Assembly: GCA_937948705.1 (NCBI GenBank)
Contig: CALECF010000132.1
Span: 1-46,291 of the forward strand
Length of the DNA stretch: 46,291 bases
Direction: 5' to 3'
Source of the DNA: an uncultured Anaerosolibacter sp.
Lineage (GTDB): Bacteria > Bacillota_A > Clostridia > Peptostreptococcales > Thermotaleaceae
Positions 34,352 through 42,228 of the stretch are shown piece by piece. The notes under the pieces are model-generated. The model was not told the origin of the DNA and ran no database searches. It saw nothing but the letters and a program-made list of their open reading frames with translations. The translations under genes and the position numbers were made by a program. Numbering within the stretch: the first letter of the stretch is position 1; each line of letters opens with the position of its first letter.

Positions 34352-35026
34352 ATGCTAAATGACAAGAGAATCCGAATTATTATCGGTCACTACGGCAGTG
34401 GCAAAACAGAATTTGCTGTAAACTATGGGGTGAAGCTGGCACAGCAAGGGAAAAAAGTAGCCATGGCTGATTTAGATATTGTGAATCCTTATTTTCGAAG
34501 TAGGGAAAGACAAGGTATGTTAGAGGAATATGGCATTCATTTCATAGGGAGTGCCCTTGATAGATCGGCGGGATCAGACTTACCTGCCATTGCATCTTCT
34601 GTTTTAGGACCCCTGCAGGATGAATCCTATGAGGTAATATTGGATGTAGGCGGGGATTCCATGGGAGCAAGAGCCCTAGGAAGATACCACAGTTATTTTA
34701 AACCAGGCAATTACGACATGTTCTGTGTGTTAAACGCCAATAGGCCTGAAACCCAGGATGTGGAGGGTGCTATACAGCATTTAAGATCTATTGAAGTTGT
34801 AGCAAGAGCCCCTGTTACTGGGTTGATTAACAACACCCACTTGTTGAGAGATACAACGGTGGAAGATGTGTTGAAGGGACAGGAACTTGTAAGAAAGGTT
34901 TCAGAAAAACTAAACATACCGATTCGATACGTGAGTACACTGGAAGAGGTTGCCCGACACCTTCCATCTGAGATTGAGGGAGAAATCTTCCCCATCAAGA
35001 TGTTTATGCGTGAAGATTGGATGTAA
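34352..35026 (+). CDS. P-loop ATP-binding protein (MinD/CobQ-like)
   Basis: 224 residues: Walker A GHYGSGKTEFAVNYG, then MADLDIVNPYFRSRERQ (a MinD/ParA-like switch segment), Walker B-like VILDVGGDSMGARALGRY, and LNANRPETQD. There is no membrane segment and no ferredoxin motif. Small ATPases of this kind are common beside 2-oxoacid:ferredoxin oxidoreductase genes in clostridia, so it may help assemble or load iron-sulfur clusters, but the role is not established. GGGTGAT precedes ATG 34352. Confidence 0.75.
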   Translation: MLNDKRIRIIIGHYGSGKTEFAVNYGVKLAQQGKKVAMADLDIVNPYFRSRERQGMLEEYGIHFIGSALDRSAGSDLPAIASSVLGPLQDESYEVILDVGGDSMGARALGRYHSYFKPGNYDMFCVLNANRPETQDVEGAIQHLRSIEVVARAPVTGLINNTHLLRDTTVEDVLKGQELVRKVSEKLNIPIRYVSTLEEVARHLPSEIEGEIFPIKMFMREDWM

Positions 35027-35134
35027 AACAAAACTGGAGCCTTGTAACAGGTGACTGCCCCAAGACCTGGGGGGATTATGGTAGATGTGTGAAAGCGAAA
35101 TCGTGTAGTAAATCTATAAGGAGGGTTGAACACT

Positions 35135-35365
35135 ATGGCAAAAGCAAGAGGTAAAGTAGCATTTAGAGAAGACTTATGTAAAGGCTGTGAATTGTGTACA
35201 ACAGTTTGCCCCGTAAACATTATCGAAATGGATAGAACAAGAATAAATATCAAAGGATATCATCCTGCCACCGTAAAGGAAATGGACAAATGCATTGGAT
35301 GTGCAAATTGTGCGACAATCTGTCCAGATGTGGTTATTTCCGTAGATAGAGAAATGGATAAATAG
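35135..35365 (+). CDS. 2-oxoacid:ferredoxin oxidoreductase, 2x[4Fe-4S] (delta) subunit
   Basis: 76 residues with two ferredoxin motifs, CKGCELCTTVCP and CIGCANCATICP, together binding two [4Fe-4S] clusters. AAGGAGGG precedes ATG 35135. It passes electrons from the thiamine-diphosphate site of the beta subunit to free ferredoxin. The order delta-alpha-beta-gamma is that of VOR/KOR complexes. Confidence 0.93.
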   Translation: MAKARGKVAFREDLCKGCELCTTVCPVNIIEMDRTRINIKGYHPATVKEMDKCIGCANCATICPDVVISVDREMDK

Positions 35366-35377
35366 GAGGGGAACAAT

Positions 35378-36439
35378 ATGGCGAAGGTATTAATGAAGGG
35401 TAACGAGGCAATTGGCGCAGCTGCGATTAAGGCTGGTTGTAAATATTTCTTCGGTTATCCAATCACACCACAAAATGAGTTACCGGAATTTATGTCAAGA
35501 GAATTGCATAAGGTTGGCGGATGTTTCGTTCAGGCAGAAAGTGAAGTTTCTGCCATCAATATGGTATATGGTGGCGCAGGTACAGGTGCAAGAGTTATGA
35601 CTTCTTCATCTTCACCAGGAATTGCATTAAAACAAGAAGGAATTTCTTATATAGCAGGTGCTGAACTGCCTTGCGTTATCGTAAACATTTCTCGAGGGGG
35701 CCCGGGACTTGGAGGAATCCAACCATCCCAAGCTGACTATTTCCAATCTACAAGAGGCGGCGGTAATGGAGACTACAGACTGCTGGTATTTGCTCCAGCT
35801 ACCCTGCAAGAAGCTGTAGACTTTACAATGGAAGCATTTGACATTGCTGATTACTATAGAAACCCAGTGATGGTCATCGCAGACGGTATGATCGGTCAGA
35901 TGATGGAGCCAATCGAGTTCAGCGAGCCTACGAAGAGAGAGCTTCCTGAGAAGGATTGGGCTACAACAGGAACGAAGGGCTTGAGAAAACCAAATATTAT
36001 CAATTCTTTGGCCTTGGATCCAGCAGAATTAGAGAAGCACAATATTAAGCTTAAGGCAAAATACGATGCCATGGAAGAGAACGAAGTAAGATATGAAGCC
36101 CATAACATAGAAAATGCTGAGGTAATTATCGTCGCTTATGGCACAACTTCAAGAATCGTAAAGAATGCCATTACAGCATTAAAAGAAGAAGGCATCAATG
36201 TAGGTCTAATCCGACCAATTACATTATGGCCATTCCCAACTAAGGCATTTGACGAAATACCAGCCACAACAAAAGCGTTCTTATCTGTCGAAATGAGCAT
36301 GGGCCAGATGGTGGATGACGTGAAAATTGCCAACAACGGTAGATTGCCTGTTCATTTCTATGGTAGAAGTGGTGGTATGATCCCGACGCCAGATGCCATT
36401 GCAGACAAAGTAAAAGAGATCTTAGGGGGTGCAAGATAA
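35378..36439 (+). CDS. vorB: 2-oxoacid:ferredoxin oxidoreductase, alpha subunit (VorB/KorA-like)
   Basis: 353 residues: GNEAIGAAAIKAGCKYFFGYPITPQNEL is the pyrimidine-binding domain start of this family, followed by QAESEVSAINMVYGGAGTGARVMTSSSSPGI and a transketolase C-terminal domain with VAYGTTSRIVKNAI. Size and motif fit VorB-type alpha subunits of 3-methyl-2-oxobutanoate (ketoisovalerate) oxidoreductases better than pyruvate oxidoreductases. Downstream of ptb and buk genes, oxidation of branched-chain 2-oxoacids to acyl-CoA is the most economical reading; 2-oxoglutarate cannot be excluded. Confidence 0.9.
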   Translation: MAKVLMKGNEAIGAAAIKAGCKYFFGYPITPQNELPEFMSRELHKVGGCFVQAESEVSAINMVYGGAGTGARVMTSSSSPGIALKQEGISYIAGAELPCVIVNISRGGPGLGGIQPSQADYFQSTRGGGNGDYRLLVFAPATLQEAVDFTMEAFDIADYYRNPVMVIADGMIGQMMEPIEFSEPTKRELPEKDWATTGTKGLRKPNIINSLALDPAELEKHNIKLKAKYDAMEENEVRYEAHNIENAEVIIVAYGTTSRIVKNAITALKEEGINVGLIRPITLWPFPTKAFDEIPATTKAFLSVEMSMGQMVDDVKIANNGRLPVHFYGRSGGMIPTPDAIADKVKEILGGAR

Positions 36440-37185
36440 TGGCGGTAGTATTCCAAAGAACAAATGGCTTAACTGAAAAACCTTTCCATTATTGTCCTGG
36501 ATGTACCCATGGTGTCATCCATAGATTGGTTGGTGAGGTATTAGAGGAACTAGGTGTACTAGGAGATACCATCGGGGTTGCACCTGTTGGATGTTCCGTA
36601 CTTGCTTATGATTATTTCAATTGTGACATGCATGAAGCTGCCCATGGTCGTGCACCAGCGGTTGCAACAGGGATTAAGAGAATATTTCCAGATAAGGTCG
36701 TATTTACTTACCAGGGAGATGGAGATTTGGCGTCCATTGGTACTGCTGAAATTATCCATGTGGCCCACAGAGCGGAAAAGATTACAACGATCTTCGTGAA
36801 CAATGCCATTTATGGTATGACAGGTGGACAAATGGCGCCAACCACATTAATCGGGCAAAAAGCTACCACTTCTCCATATGGTAGAGATGCTGCTCATTCA
36901 GGAATGCCACTTAGAGTATCTGAAATGATGGCGACAATCACAGGGGCTGTCTTTGTAGAAAGAGTTTCTGTAGATACGCCTGCGAATATCAGAAAAACGA
37001 AGAAAGCCATTAAGAAAGCATTTGAAATACAAATCGAAGGAAAAGGATTTGGAATCGTTGAGATTCTATCAACTTGCCCAACAAACTGGGGATTAACACC
37101 AACGGAATCTCTAACTTGGTTACAAGAGAACATGATGCCATACTATCCATTAGGAAATTTCCGTACACCAGAGGAGGCGAAGTAA
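36439..37185 (+). CDS. 2-oxoacid:ferredoxin oxidoreductase, beta (thiamine diphosphate) subunit
   Basis: 248 residues. It has HYCPGCTHGVIHRL at the N-terminus, APVGCSV, and the thiamine diphosphate motif GDGDLASIGTAEI followed by FVNNAIYGMTGGQMAPTT. The start overlaps the alpha stop by one base (TAATG), so translation is coupled. It carries out decarboxylation of the 2-oxoacid and acyl transfer to CoA with the alpha subunit. Cytoplasmic. Confidence 0.92.
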   Translation: MAVVFQRTNGLTEKPFHYCPGCTHGVIHRLVGEVLEELGVLGDTIGVAPVGCSVLAYDYFNCDMHEAAHGRAPAVATGIKRIFPDKVVFTYQGDGDLASIGTAEIIHVAHRAEKITTIFVNNAIYGMTGGQMAPTTLIGQKATTSPYGRDAAHSGMPLRVSEMMATITGAVFVERVSVDTPANIRKTKKAIKKAFEIQIEGKGFGIVEILSTCPTNWGLTPTESLTWLQENMMPYYPLGNFRTPEEAK

Positions 37186-37186
37186 T

Positions 37187-37729
37187 ATGTCAACACAACA
37201 AGTAATTTGCGCTGGATTTGGTGGTCAAGGTGTTATGTCTATGGGACAGCTTCTTACCTATGCAGGTATGATCGAAGGTAAGAATGTATCATGGCTTCCA
37301 TCCTATGGACCAGAAATGCGTGGGGGTACTGCAAACTGCAGCGTAGTCGTATCAGATAAGCCAGTTGGATCCCCTATCATCACCGATGCAACCACTGCGA
37401 TCGTCATGAATTTACCTTCGTTAATCAAGTTTGAAAAGGATCTTGTAAAGGATGGTATCTTATTAATCAATAGCTCCCTTATTGAGAAGAAGCCTTCTCG
37501 AGATGATGTAAAGGCATACTTCGTACCTGCCAATGAAATCGCCAATGATCTAGGAAATGCAAAGGTTGCCAATATGGTCATGTTGGGTGCATTCCTTGAG
37601 TTAACAAAAACAGTAGAAGTTGACTCCATCATCGCTGCTTTAAAGAAGGTTTTCGGACCAGCAAAAGAGCATTTGGTGCCAATGAACAAGGATGCCCTTG
37701 AAAGAGGCGCAGCCGCTGTAAGAGCATAA
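37187..37729 (+). CDS. 2-oxoacid:ferredoxin oxidoreductase, gamma subunit
   Basis: 180 residues: ICAGFGGQGVMSMGQLLTYAGM and SYGPEMRGGTANCSVV are the signature segments of the CoA-binding gamma domain. It follows the beta gene by one base and ends the operon before a strong terminator. It completes the delta-alpha-beta-gamma set. Confidence 0.93.
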   Translation: MSTQQVICAGFGGQGVMSMGQLLTYAGMIEGKNVSWLPSYGPEMRGGTANCSVVVSDKPVGSPIITDATTAIVMNLPSLIKFEKDLVKDGILLINSSLIEKKPSRDDVKAYFVPANEIANDLGNAKVANMVMLGAFLELTKTVEVDSIIAALKKVFGPAKEHLVPMNKDALERGAAAVRA

Positions 37730-37742
37730 TTCAATAGATGAC

Positions 37743-37775
37743 AAAAATGACGCGTAGGGATACGCGTCATTTTTT
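37743..37775 (+). terminator. Rho-independent terminator after the oxidoreductase operon
   Basis: A 14-bp stem (37743-37756 with 37761-37774) with a GGGA loop and a T run to 37775, 13 bases after the gamma stop. Confidence 0.9.
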
Positions 37776-37824
37776 ATAGACGATATTAAAGTTTTATGTA
37801 GATGGGGCGGAAATCTTAGTGAAC

Positions 37825-37980
37825 GTAGGGGTGGACGACCCTGGAGGCCACTGAAAACCCCATTTATGTCATCCTGAGCGAAGAGAAGGATCTTAGCCCC
37901 TAGATTCTTCAATACTTTCAGAATGACAACGCAAACTTTATTTATAATTAGAATACTTTTTCAGGGTCGTCCGTCCCTAC
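37825..37980. repeat. Nested palindromic (MITE-like) intergenic element, about 156 bp
   Basis: Outer arms GTAGGGGTGGACGACCCTG (37825-37843) and its inverted copy (37962-37980) match at 17 of 19 positions. Inside, TGTCATCCTGA (37867-37877) is inverted at 37918-37928 (10 of 11). The inner core resembles a TCATCCTGAGCGAAG-type dispersed repeat that I know from other genomes. No transposase is encoded. Confidence 0.7.
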
Positions 37981-38098
37981 AAAACAATTAGAGAATTATG
38001 ATTTGGTGTATACAGGCAGAAGCCAGAGAAGTACAAAGAATTTGCCTATTGTATTCTGTATATGGTTCAAAATATTCAAAAAAATATGACTTATCTTG

Positions 38099-38127
38099 TT
38101 GACAGATATGAAAATCCATAGTACAAT
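38099..38127 (+). promoter_or_regulatory. Sigma-A promoter of the T-box leader
   Basis: TTGACA (38099-38104), a 17-bp spacer and TACAAT (38122-38127): a perfect -35 and near-perfect -10. Transcription should begin near 38134. Confidence 0.88.
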
Positions 38128-38159
38128 AAGTTTTAATATTCTAAAAATTTACAAACAAA

Positions 38160-38468
38160 AAGTAATGACGGAGAAAAAAATACTGTTCTTTAGACTACAG
38201 AGAGCCGATAAGTGCTGAGAATCGGCGTCCAAAGGGTATAGAATACTCACTCCCGAGCTGCTGCGTCGAAAGATATGCCGAGTAGACGAAGCCGGAATCT
38301 GTCCCCGACAGAAAAGCCACCGTTATAGGGCTGTGGTTAAGAGCAGCATGCTTTTAGTCTAATGAGGCAATTCATGGGAATGAATTGTGAAGTAGGGTGG
38401 TAACACGAGGAAATCCCTCGTCCCTAGAGTACAGAAAACTGTGCTCTGGAGGCGAGGGATTATTTATT
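38160..38468 (+). promoter_or_regulatory. T-box leader RNA (probable Tyr specifier), without a downstream gene
   Basis: The element has AGTAATGACGGAG at the base of stem I, AGAGAGCCGAT/ATCGGC as the upper stem with GTGCTGAG, and a specifier region ATAGAATACTCACTCCCGAGC. It also has the T-box AGGGTGGTAACACGAGG (38394-38409) and a terminator whose stem pairs 38412-38420 with 38453-38461, followed by ATTTATTATT. The most likely specifier codon is TAC (Tyr, 38244-38246); Thr ACT in an adjacent register is the alternative. The UGGU bulge needs a discriminator A, as tRNA-Tyr has. The leader would read into the 3' end of the convergent DUF401 gene, not into a sense gene. Confidence 0.9.
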
Positions 38469-38506
38469 ATTATAAGGTAACATGCACACTGTGCTACCCG
38501 GAAGTA

Positions 38507-39745
38507 CTACCGAGCCAAGAAATAGACGATAATCATAGCCCCATAGGTAGCTGGTAGGATATAGGTGTAGTTCTTATATAGATCCTTCATCTTCACCTCG
38601 AAATATTCCAAGGTCAACACCTGACAGAGGTGAACAGGGGATATGTAATAAAACATGAAGGCGGTGGTATAGATAAACATGGCATATAGTATTTTTGTAT
38701 GATAATCAGGGGCTAGAGGCAAGATCATGGGGAACAATATTGCAATTCCCGGCTGGGCAGAACCTAAAGGAAATGCAATGGCAGCACAGGCGACAAAGAT
38801 AATGAGCTCCACAGGAATTCCCTTTGCTAACAAGCCATTTAAATAAGTATAGATGCCATCTAGATCATTTACAACATTTTTGAAGATCATGATGCCAAGG
38901 ATGACAACGATCATGGAAGGCCTTATTCCTTTGTAAAGGGTTGTCAATAGGTTTTCCTCCACACGATATTTGGGGTTGGATTTCTCATCGAGAAAGTGGA
39001 TACCGATGCTCAGTAGGATGCCATACACTAGGGAAACGTGAAAGGATAACTGAAAGGCAACGACACCCAAAAGGCTGATGAAAATCGGAGAACCATAATA
39101 TAAAAATAGTAGAATGGATTTGAAGTAATCCTTCCAGGGCAGGGTCTGGATTTTAGGTTCTGGACTTCCTTTTAAATATAGGAGGTAACCTGCCACATAC
39201 ATGACCATGGCCATGGGAAACTGAAGCTTGATAAAATCCCATACATGAAAACCACCTAACTGAGTAGCCAATAAAATGGTGGTGGACAGCGGAAACACAA
39301 AGTAAAGAGCATGCCTAAAAATCAAGTTAATAGAGGCCATTTTGTCTCCAGGCAGCTCCAGTCGTTTGCCAAGGCTTCCCACCACTGGGCAGGACATAAG
39401 GGCACCACCGGTAACCAACAAGGTTCCAATGATGGCTGGCGCTAGGAGTATCGTGGCTTTTGCACTCCGCAGCATGCGCTCCAATACCTCGATCATTCTA
39501 TCCAAGAGCAAGTATTTTTCCATCAGATGGCCTAATATCGTAATAAAAGCAACGGTAAGGGCGAGGGTGACGGTGGTATATTCGCTAAAAGTACGAAGGA
39601 TCAATTTAAAGAGATAGTAAAAGTCTTTCCCGTTGGAAAGAGCTAGGAGTACAGCCCCAATGGCCAAGGATAAACCCATATTCATTTTTCTACTGACGAG
39701 AAACAGGGTAAATCCCATGGATAGGAGCATTGTTAATACGATCAT
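38507..39745 (-). CDS. DUF401 family integral membrane protein
   Basis: 412 residues and largely hydrophobic, with about ten to twelve predicted membrane segments. GALMSCPVVGSLGKRLELPGDK after the third helix group and FPLGSAQPGIAILFPMILPLAP toward the end are the repeated polar-containing segments of this transporter-like family. ATG 39745 has AAAAAGGTGAT upstream on the minus strand. Function and substrate are unknown; a secondary transporter is the common assumption. The T-box leader at 38160-38468 is convergent with it and lies within 40 bp of its stop, so read-through would make antisense RNA to this gene. Confidence 0.82.
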   Translation of the reverse strand: MIVLTMLLSMGFTLFLVSRKMNMGLSLAIGAVLLALSNGKDFYYLFKLILRTFSEYTTVTLALTVAFITILGHLMEKYLLLDRMIEVLERMLRSAKATILLAPAIIGTLLVTGGALMSCPVVGSLGKRLELPGDKMASINLIFRHALYFVFPLSTTILLATQLGGFHVWDFIKLQFPMAMVMYVAGYLLYLKGSPEPKIQTLPWKDYFKSILLFLYYGSPIFISLLGVVAFQLSFHVSLVYGILLSIGIHFLDEKSNPKYRVEENLLTTLYKGIRPSMIVVILGIMIFKNVVNDLDGIYTYLNGLLAKGIPVELIIFVACAAIAFPLGSAQPGIAILFPMILPLAPDYHTKILYAMFIYTTAFMFYYISPVHLCQVLTLEYFEVKMKDLYKNYTYILPATYGAMIIVYFLAR

Positions 39746-39969
39746 TGCATCACCTTTTTCTTATAGAGTAATCAGGGCATCTCTATCATAGCGTAAACCA
39801 AGGGAAAATTGAAGTGCATTTTTCAAACAAATAAAATGTATTTTCTTACCATTCATACGTGAGTTTATACCAATGAGACAAAAAAGCTTTAAAAAATATC
39901 TGAAAATTAATAGAATTCAATTAACAATTTTTTAACAAGATATTTAATTGATGAAGTGAGGGGATAGAG

Positions 39970-40467
39970 ATGTCAACGGAGTCGTACTTAAACCTATTAG
40001 AAGCTAGACTTGCAAAATATTTTGATATAGAAAAAAACGTAAAGAGCAGAAATATGGAAATCCAACTTTTTGCTAGATCTTTTATTCGTAATGAAAGATA
40101 TATAGCTAGTAAAAAGCTTGCCGTATATGCCTACGAAAACAATGAATATTGTTTTATCAAGAGCTACGAAAATATTTTCACAAAAGAGTTTGAACAGTTT
40201 ACAGATTTTTTGAAAAACGCAGTGGTTGATTATGTCACACCCCATGAAGAACATATGTCTAGTGTGATCACTGGAATTATGATTCTTGAAAAAGAGCCGG
40301 GGGAAGAAATGAGAAAGCAATTACAAAATTTTAAATATCATAAATCCTTTGCCTTTGGTTTTAAAGGATGGGTAGACATCCGATTGGTTCTTGTTGTACT
40401 AGACAAAGGAGAAGTGATTACCAATAAGAAAGGGAGGGAGGTACAGGAATTTTACAAGGTATCATAG
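39970..40467 (+). CDS. Conserved-looking hypothetical protein of unknown function
   Basis: 165 residues with no recognised motif. It starts MSTESYLNLLEARLAKYFDI with a helical, lysine-rich N-terminus, and has a central KSYENIFTKEFEQF and a hydrophobic KGWVDIRLVLVVLDKGEV near the end. There is no membrane helix or signal peptide. GTGAGGGGA precedes ATG 39970, and coding bias looks normal, so it is a real gene. It precedes cstA by 48 bp and may share its transcript; a partner of the transporter is possible but unproven. Confidence 0.75.
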   Translation: MSTESYLNLLEARLAKYFDIEKNVKSRNMEIQLFARSFIRNERYIASKKLAVYAYENNEYCFIKSYENIFTKEFEQFTDFLKNAVVDYVTPHEEHMSSVITGIMILEKEPGEEMRKQLQNFKYHKSFAFGFKGWVDIRLVLVVLDKGEVITNKKGREVQEFYKVS

Positions 40468-40515
40468 ACTTTATAGACATCATAAAGTATAAAAATTGAA
40501 AAGGGGGATTGTATT

Positions 40516-42129
40516 ATGAACTCATTATGGCTAATTATTACGAGTATTATTATTTTTAGCATAGCCTATGTGACCTATGGGGCATGGCTAGCAAAGGAGT
40601 GGGGAGTAGATCCAAAAAGAAAGACACCAGCTCATACGAAGAATGATGGGGTAGATTATGTGCCTGCAAAGGCCCCTGTATTGTTAGGTCATCACTTTGC
40701 TTCTATCGCGGGTGCTGGACCGATCGTTGGGCCAATTCAGGCCGCTATCTTTGGATGGGTTCCGGTTATGCTTTGGATCATTATTGGAGGTATTTTCTTC
40801 GGGGGAGTACAAGATTTCGGTTCTTTATTTGCTTCCGTTAGACATGATGGAAAATCCATTGGTGAAATTATCGAAGTTAATATGGGAAGACGTGGAAAAA
40901 GGTTATTTGCTGTATTTGCTTGGTTAACATTGCTTCTAGTTGTGGCAGCTTTTACGAATATTGTTGCCAATACCTTTGTAAGTGTACCTCAGGCAGCTTC
41001 AGCTTCTGTACTTTTCATGATCCTAGCAGTTGTTTTTGGTTTTGCAGTATATAGAAGAGGTGTTTCCCTAACGGTGGGTAGTGTAATTGGTGTAGCCCTT
41101 CTATTTGGATGTATCGTTCTAGGTAATATGTTCCCATTAGCATTAGGCAAAACAACTTGGATCATCATATTGATGGTATATATATTCGTAGCATCTGTTA
41201 CACCTGTTTGGATTTTGTTACAACCTAGAGATTATTTGAATTCATTCCTATTATATGCTATGATTTTAGGCGCAGTGATTGGGTTGTTGGTTTACAGACC
41301 AGCCCTTGAACTGGCACCTTTTACAGGTTTTAATATCGGTGGACAGTTCCTATTCCCAATGCTTTTCGTTACGGTTGCCTGTGGTGCGATCTCAGGATTC
41401 CATTCATTGGTTGGTTCTGGTACATCGTCAAAGCAGATGGACAACGAAGCCGATGCTAAAATAATTGGTTATGGTGGAATGCTCATCGAGTGTGTGCTAG
41501 CCGTGATCGCCATTGTCACAGCAGCTTATCTATCTAAGGAAAAGTTGGGTGAATTATTGGCAGCTGGTGGACCAGTAAATGTATTCTCCGATGGAATTGG
41601 CGTATTCATGTCCAAGTTTGGTATCCCATATGTAGCGGGTAAATCCTTTGTGGCATTGGCTGTTTCAGCCTTCGCTTTAACTAGCTTAGATACTGCAACA
41701 AGATTGGGAAGATTTATTTTCCAAGAGTTCTTTGAAGATCCAGAAAAGGAAACACAAACGATACTCACCAATAGATATGTTTCTACGACGATTACAGTTG
41801 TATTGGGTGGCTGGTTGGCTGTAGGTGGATATGCAAAAATATGGCCGATCTTCGGTTCGGCGAACCAGCTTCTAGCAGCCCTTGCTCTGATTGCAGTGGC
41901 AGTATGGTTGAAAAAAATTGGAAAGAATTACAGCATGTTTGTTATTCCAATGACATTTATGTTTGTAGTAACCATATTTGCCCTGGTACTACTAATTAAA
42001 TCAAATATGGCAGCTGGAAATTATATTCTAGTCGTATTCCCGATTTTATTACTGGTGCTGGCCGTGATCTTGTCCATGGAGGCATTCAAAGTCCTTAGCA
42101 GTAAGGAAGGACCCAAGGTAAAAGCATAA
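40516..42129 (+). CDS. cstA: CstA-family carbon starvation protein (pyruvate/peptide transporter)
   Basis: 537 residues and about 15 hydrophobic segments. Diagnostic CstA stretches: YGAWLAKEWGVD at the N-terminus, GHHFASIAGAGPIVGPIQAA, GGVQDFGSLFASVRHDGKSIGEI, SGFHSLVGSGTSSKQ, and LTSLDTATRLGRFIFQE. The family imports pyruvate or peptides at the inner membrane. AAGGGGG precedes ATG 40516. It is followed by a strong terminator, then by a PrpR-N-type sigma-54 activator, which may or may not regulate it; no -24/-12 element was seen upstream of cstA itself. Confidence 0.93.
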   Translation: MNSLWLIITSIIIFSIAYVTYGAWLAKEWGVDPKRKTPAHTKNDGVDYVPAKAPVLLGHHFASIAGAGPIVGPIQAAIFGWVPVMLWIIIGGIFFGGVQDFGSLFASVRHDGKSIGEIIEVNMGRRGKRLFAVFAWLTLLLVVAAFTNIVANTFVSVPQAASASVLFMILAVVFGFAVYRRGVSLTVGSVIGVALLFGCIVLGNMFPLALGKTTWIIILMVYIFVASVTPVWILLQPRDYLNSFLLYAMILGAVIGLLVYRPALELAPFTGFNIGGQFLFPMLFVTVACGAISGFHSLVGSGTSSKQMDNEADAKIIGYGGMLIECVLAVIAIVTAAYLSKEKLGELLAAGGPVNVFSDGIGVFMSKFGIPYVAGKSFVALAVSAFALTSLDTATRLGRFIFQEFFEDPEKETQTILTNRYVSTTITVVLGGWLAVGGYAKIWPIFGSANQLLAALALIAVAVWLKKIGKNYSMFVIPMTFMFVVTIFALVLLIKSNMAAGNYILVVFPILLLVLAVILSMEAFKVLSSKEGPKVKA

Positions 42130-42186
42130 TTCTAAATAAAAAGGAAGGCAGTTTTACACTAAACTGCCTTCCTTTTTATTTAGAAT
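42129..42186 (+). terminator. Strong terminator after cstA
   Basis: A 26-bp perfect stem (42129-42154 with 42161-42186) with a 6-nt loop and T-rich right arm, beginning at the last base of the cstA stop codon. Confidence 0.92.
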
Positions 42187-42228
42187 AAGGTAAAATAAGT
42201 ATATATCCTTACTGTCGGAGGAACGGAA

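Noticed and set aside
38482..38532. 17-codon ATG frame just after the T-box terminator, a possible leader-controlled peptide
   Set aside because: Weak ribosome site, no resemblance to a known peptide, and it runs into the opposing gene; chance is more likely.
40468..40488. 7-bp inverted repeat (ACTTTAT/ATAAAGT) before cstA as an operator
   Set aside because: AT-only-type arms of this length are expected by chance in AT-rich gaps; no second copy was seen.
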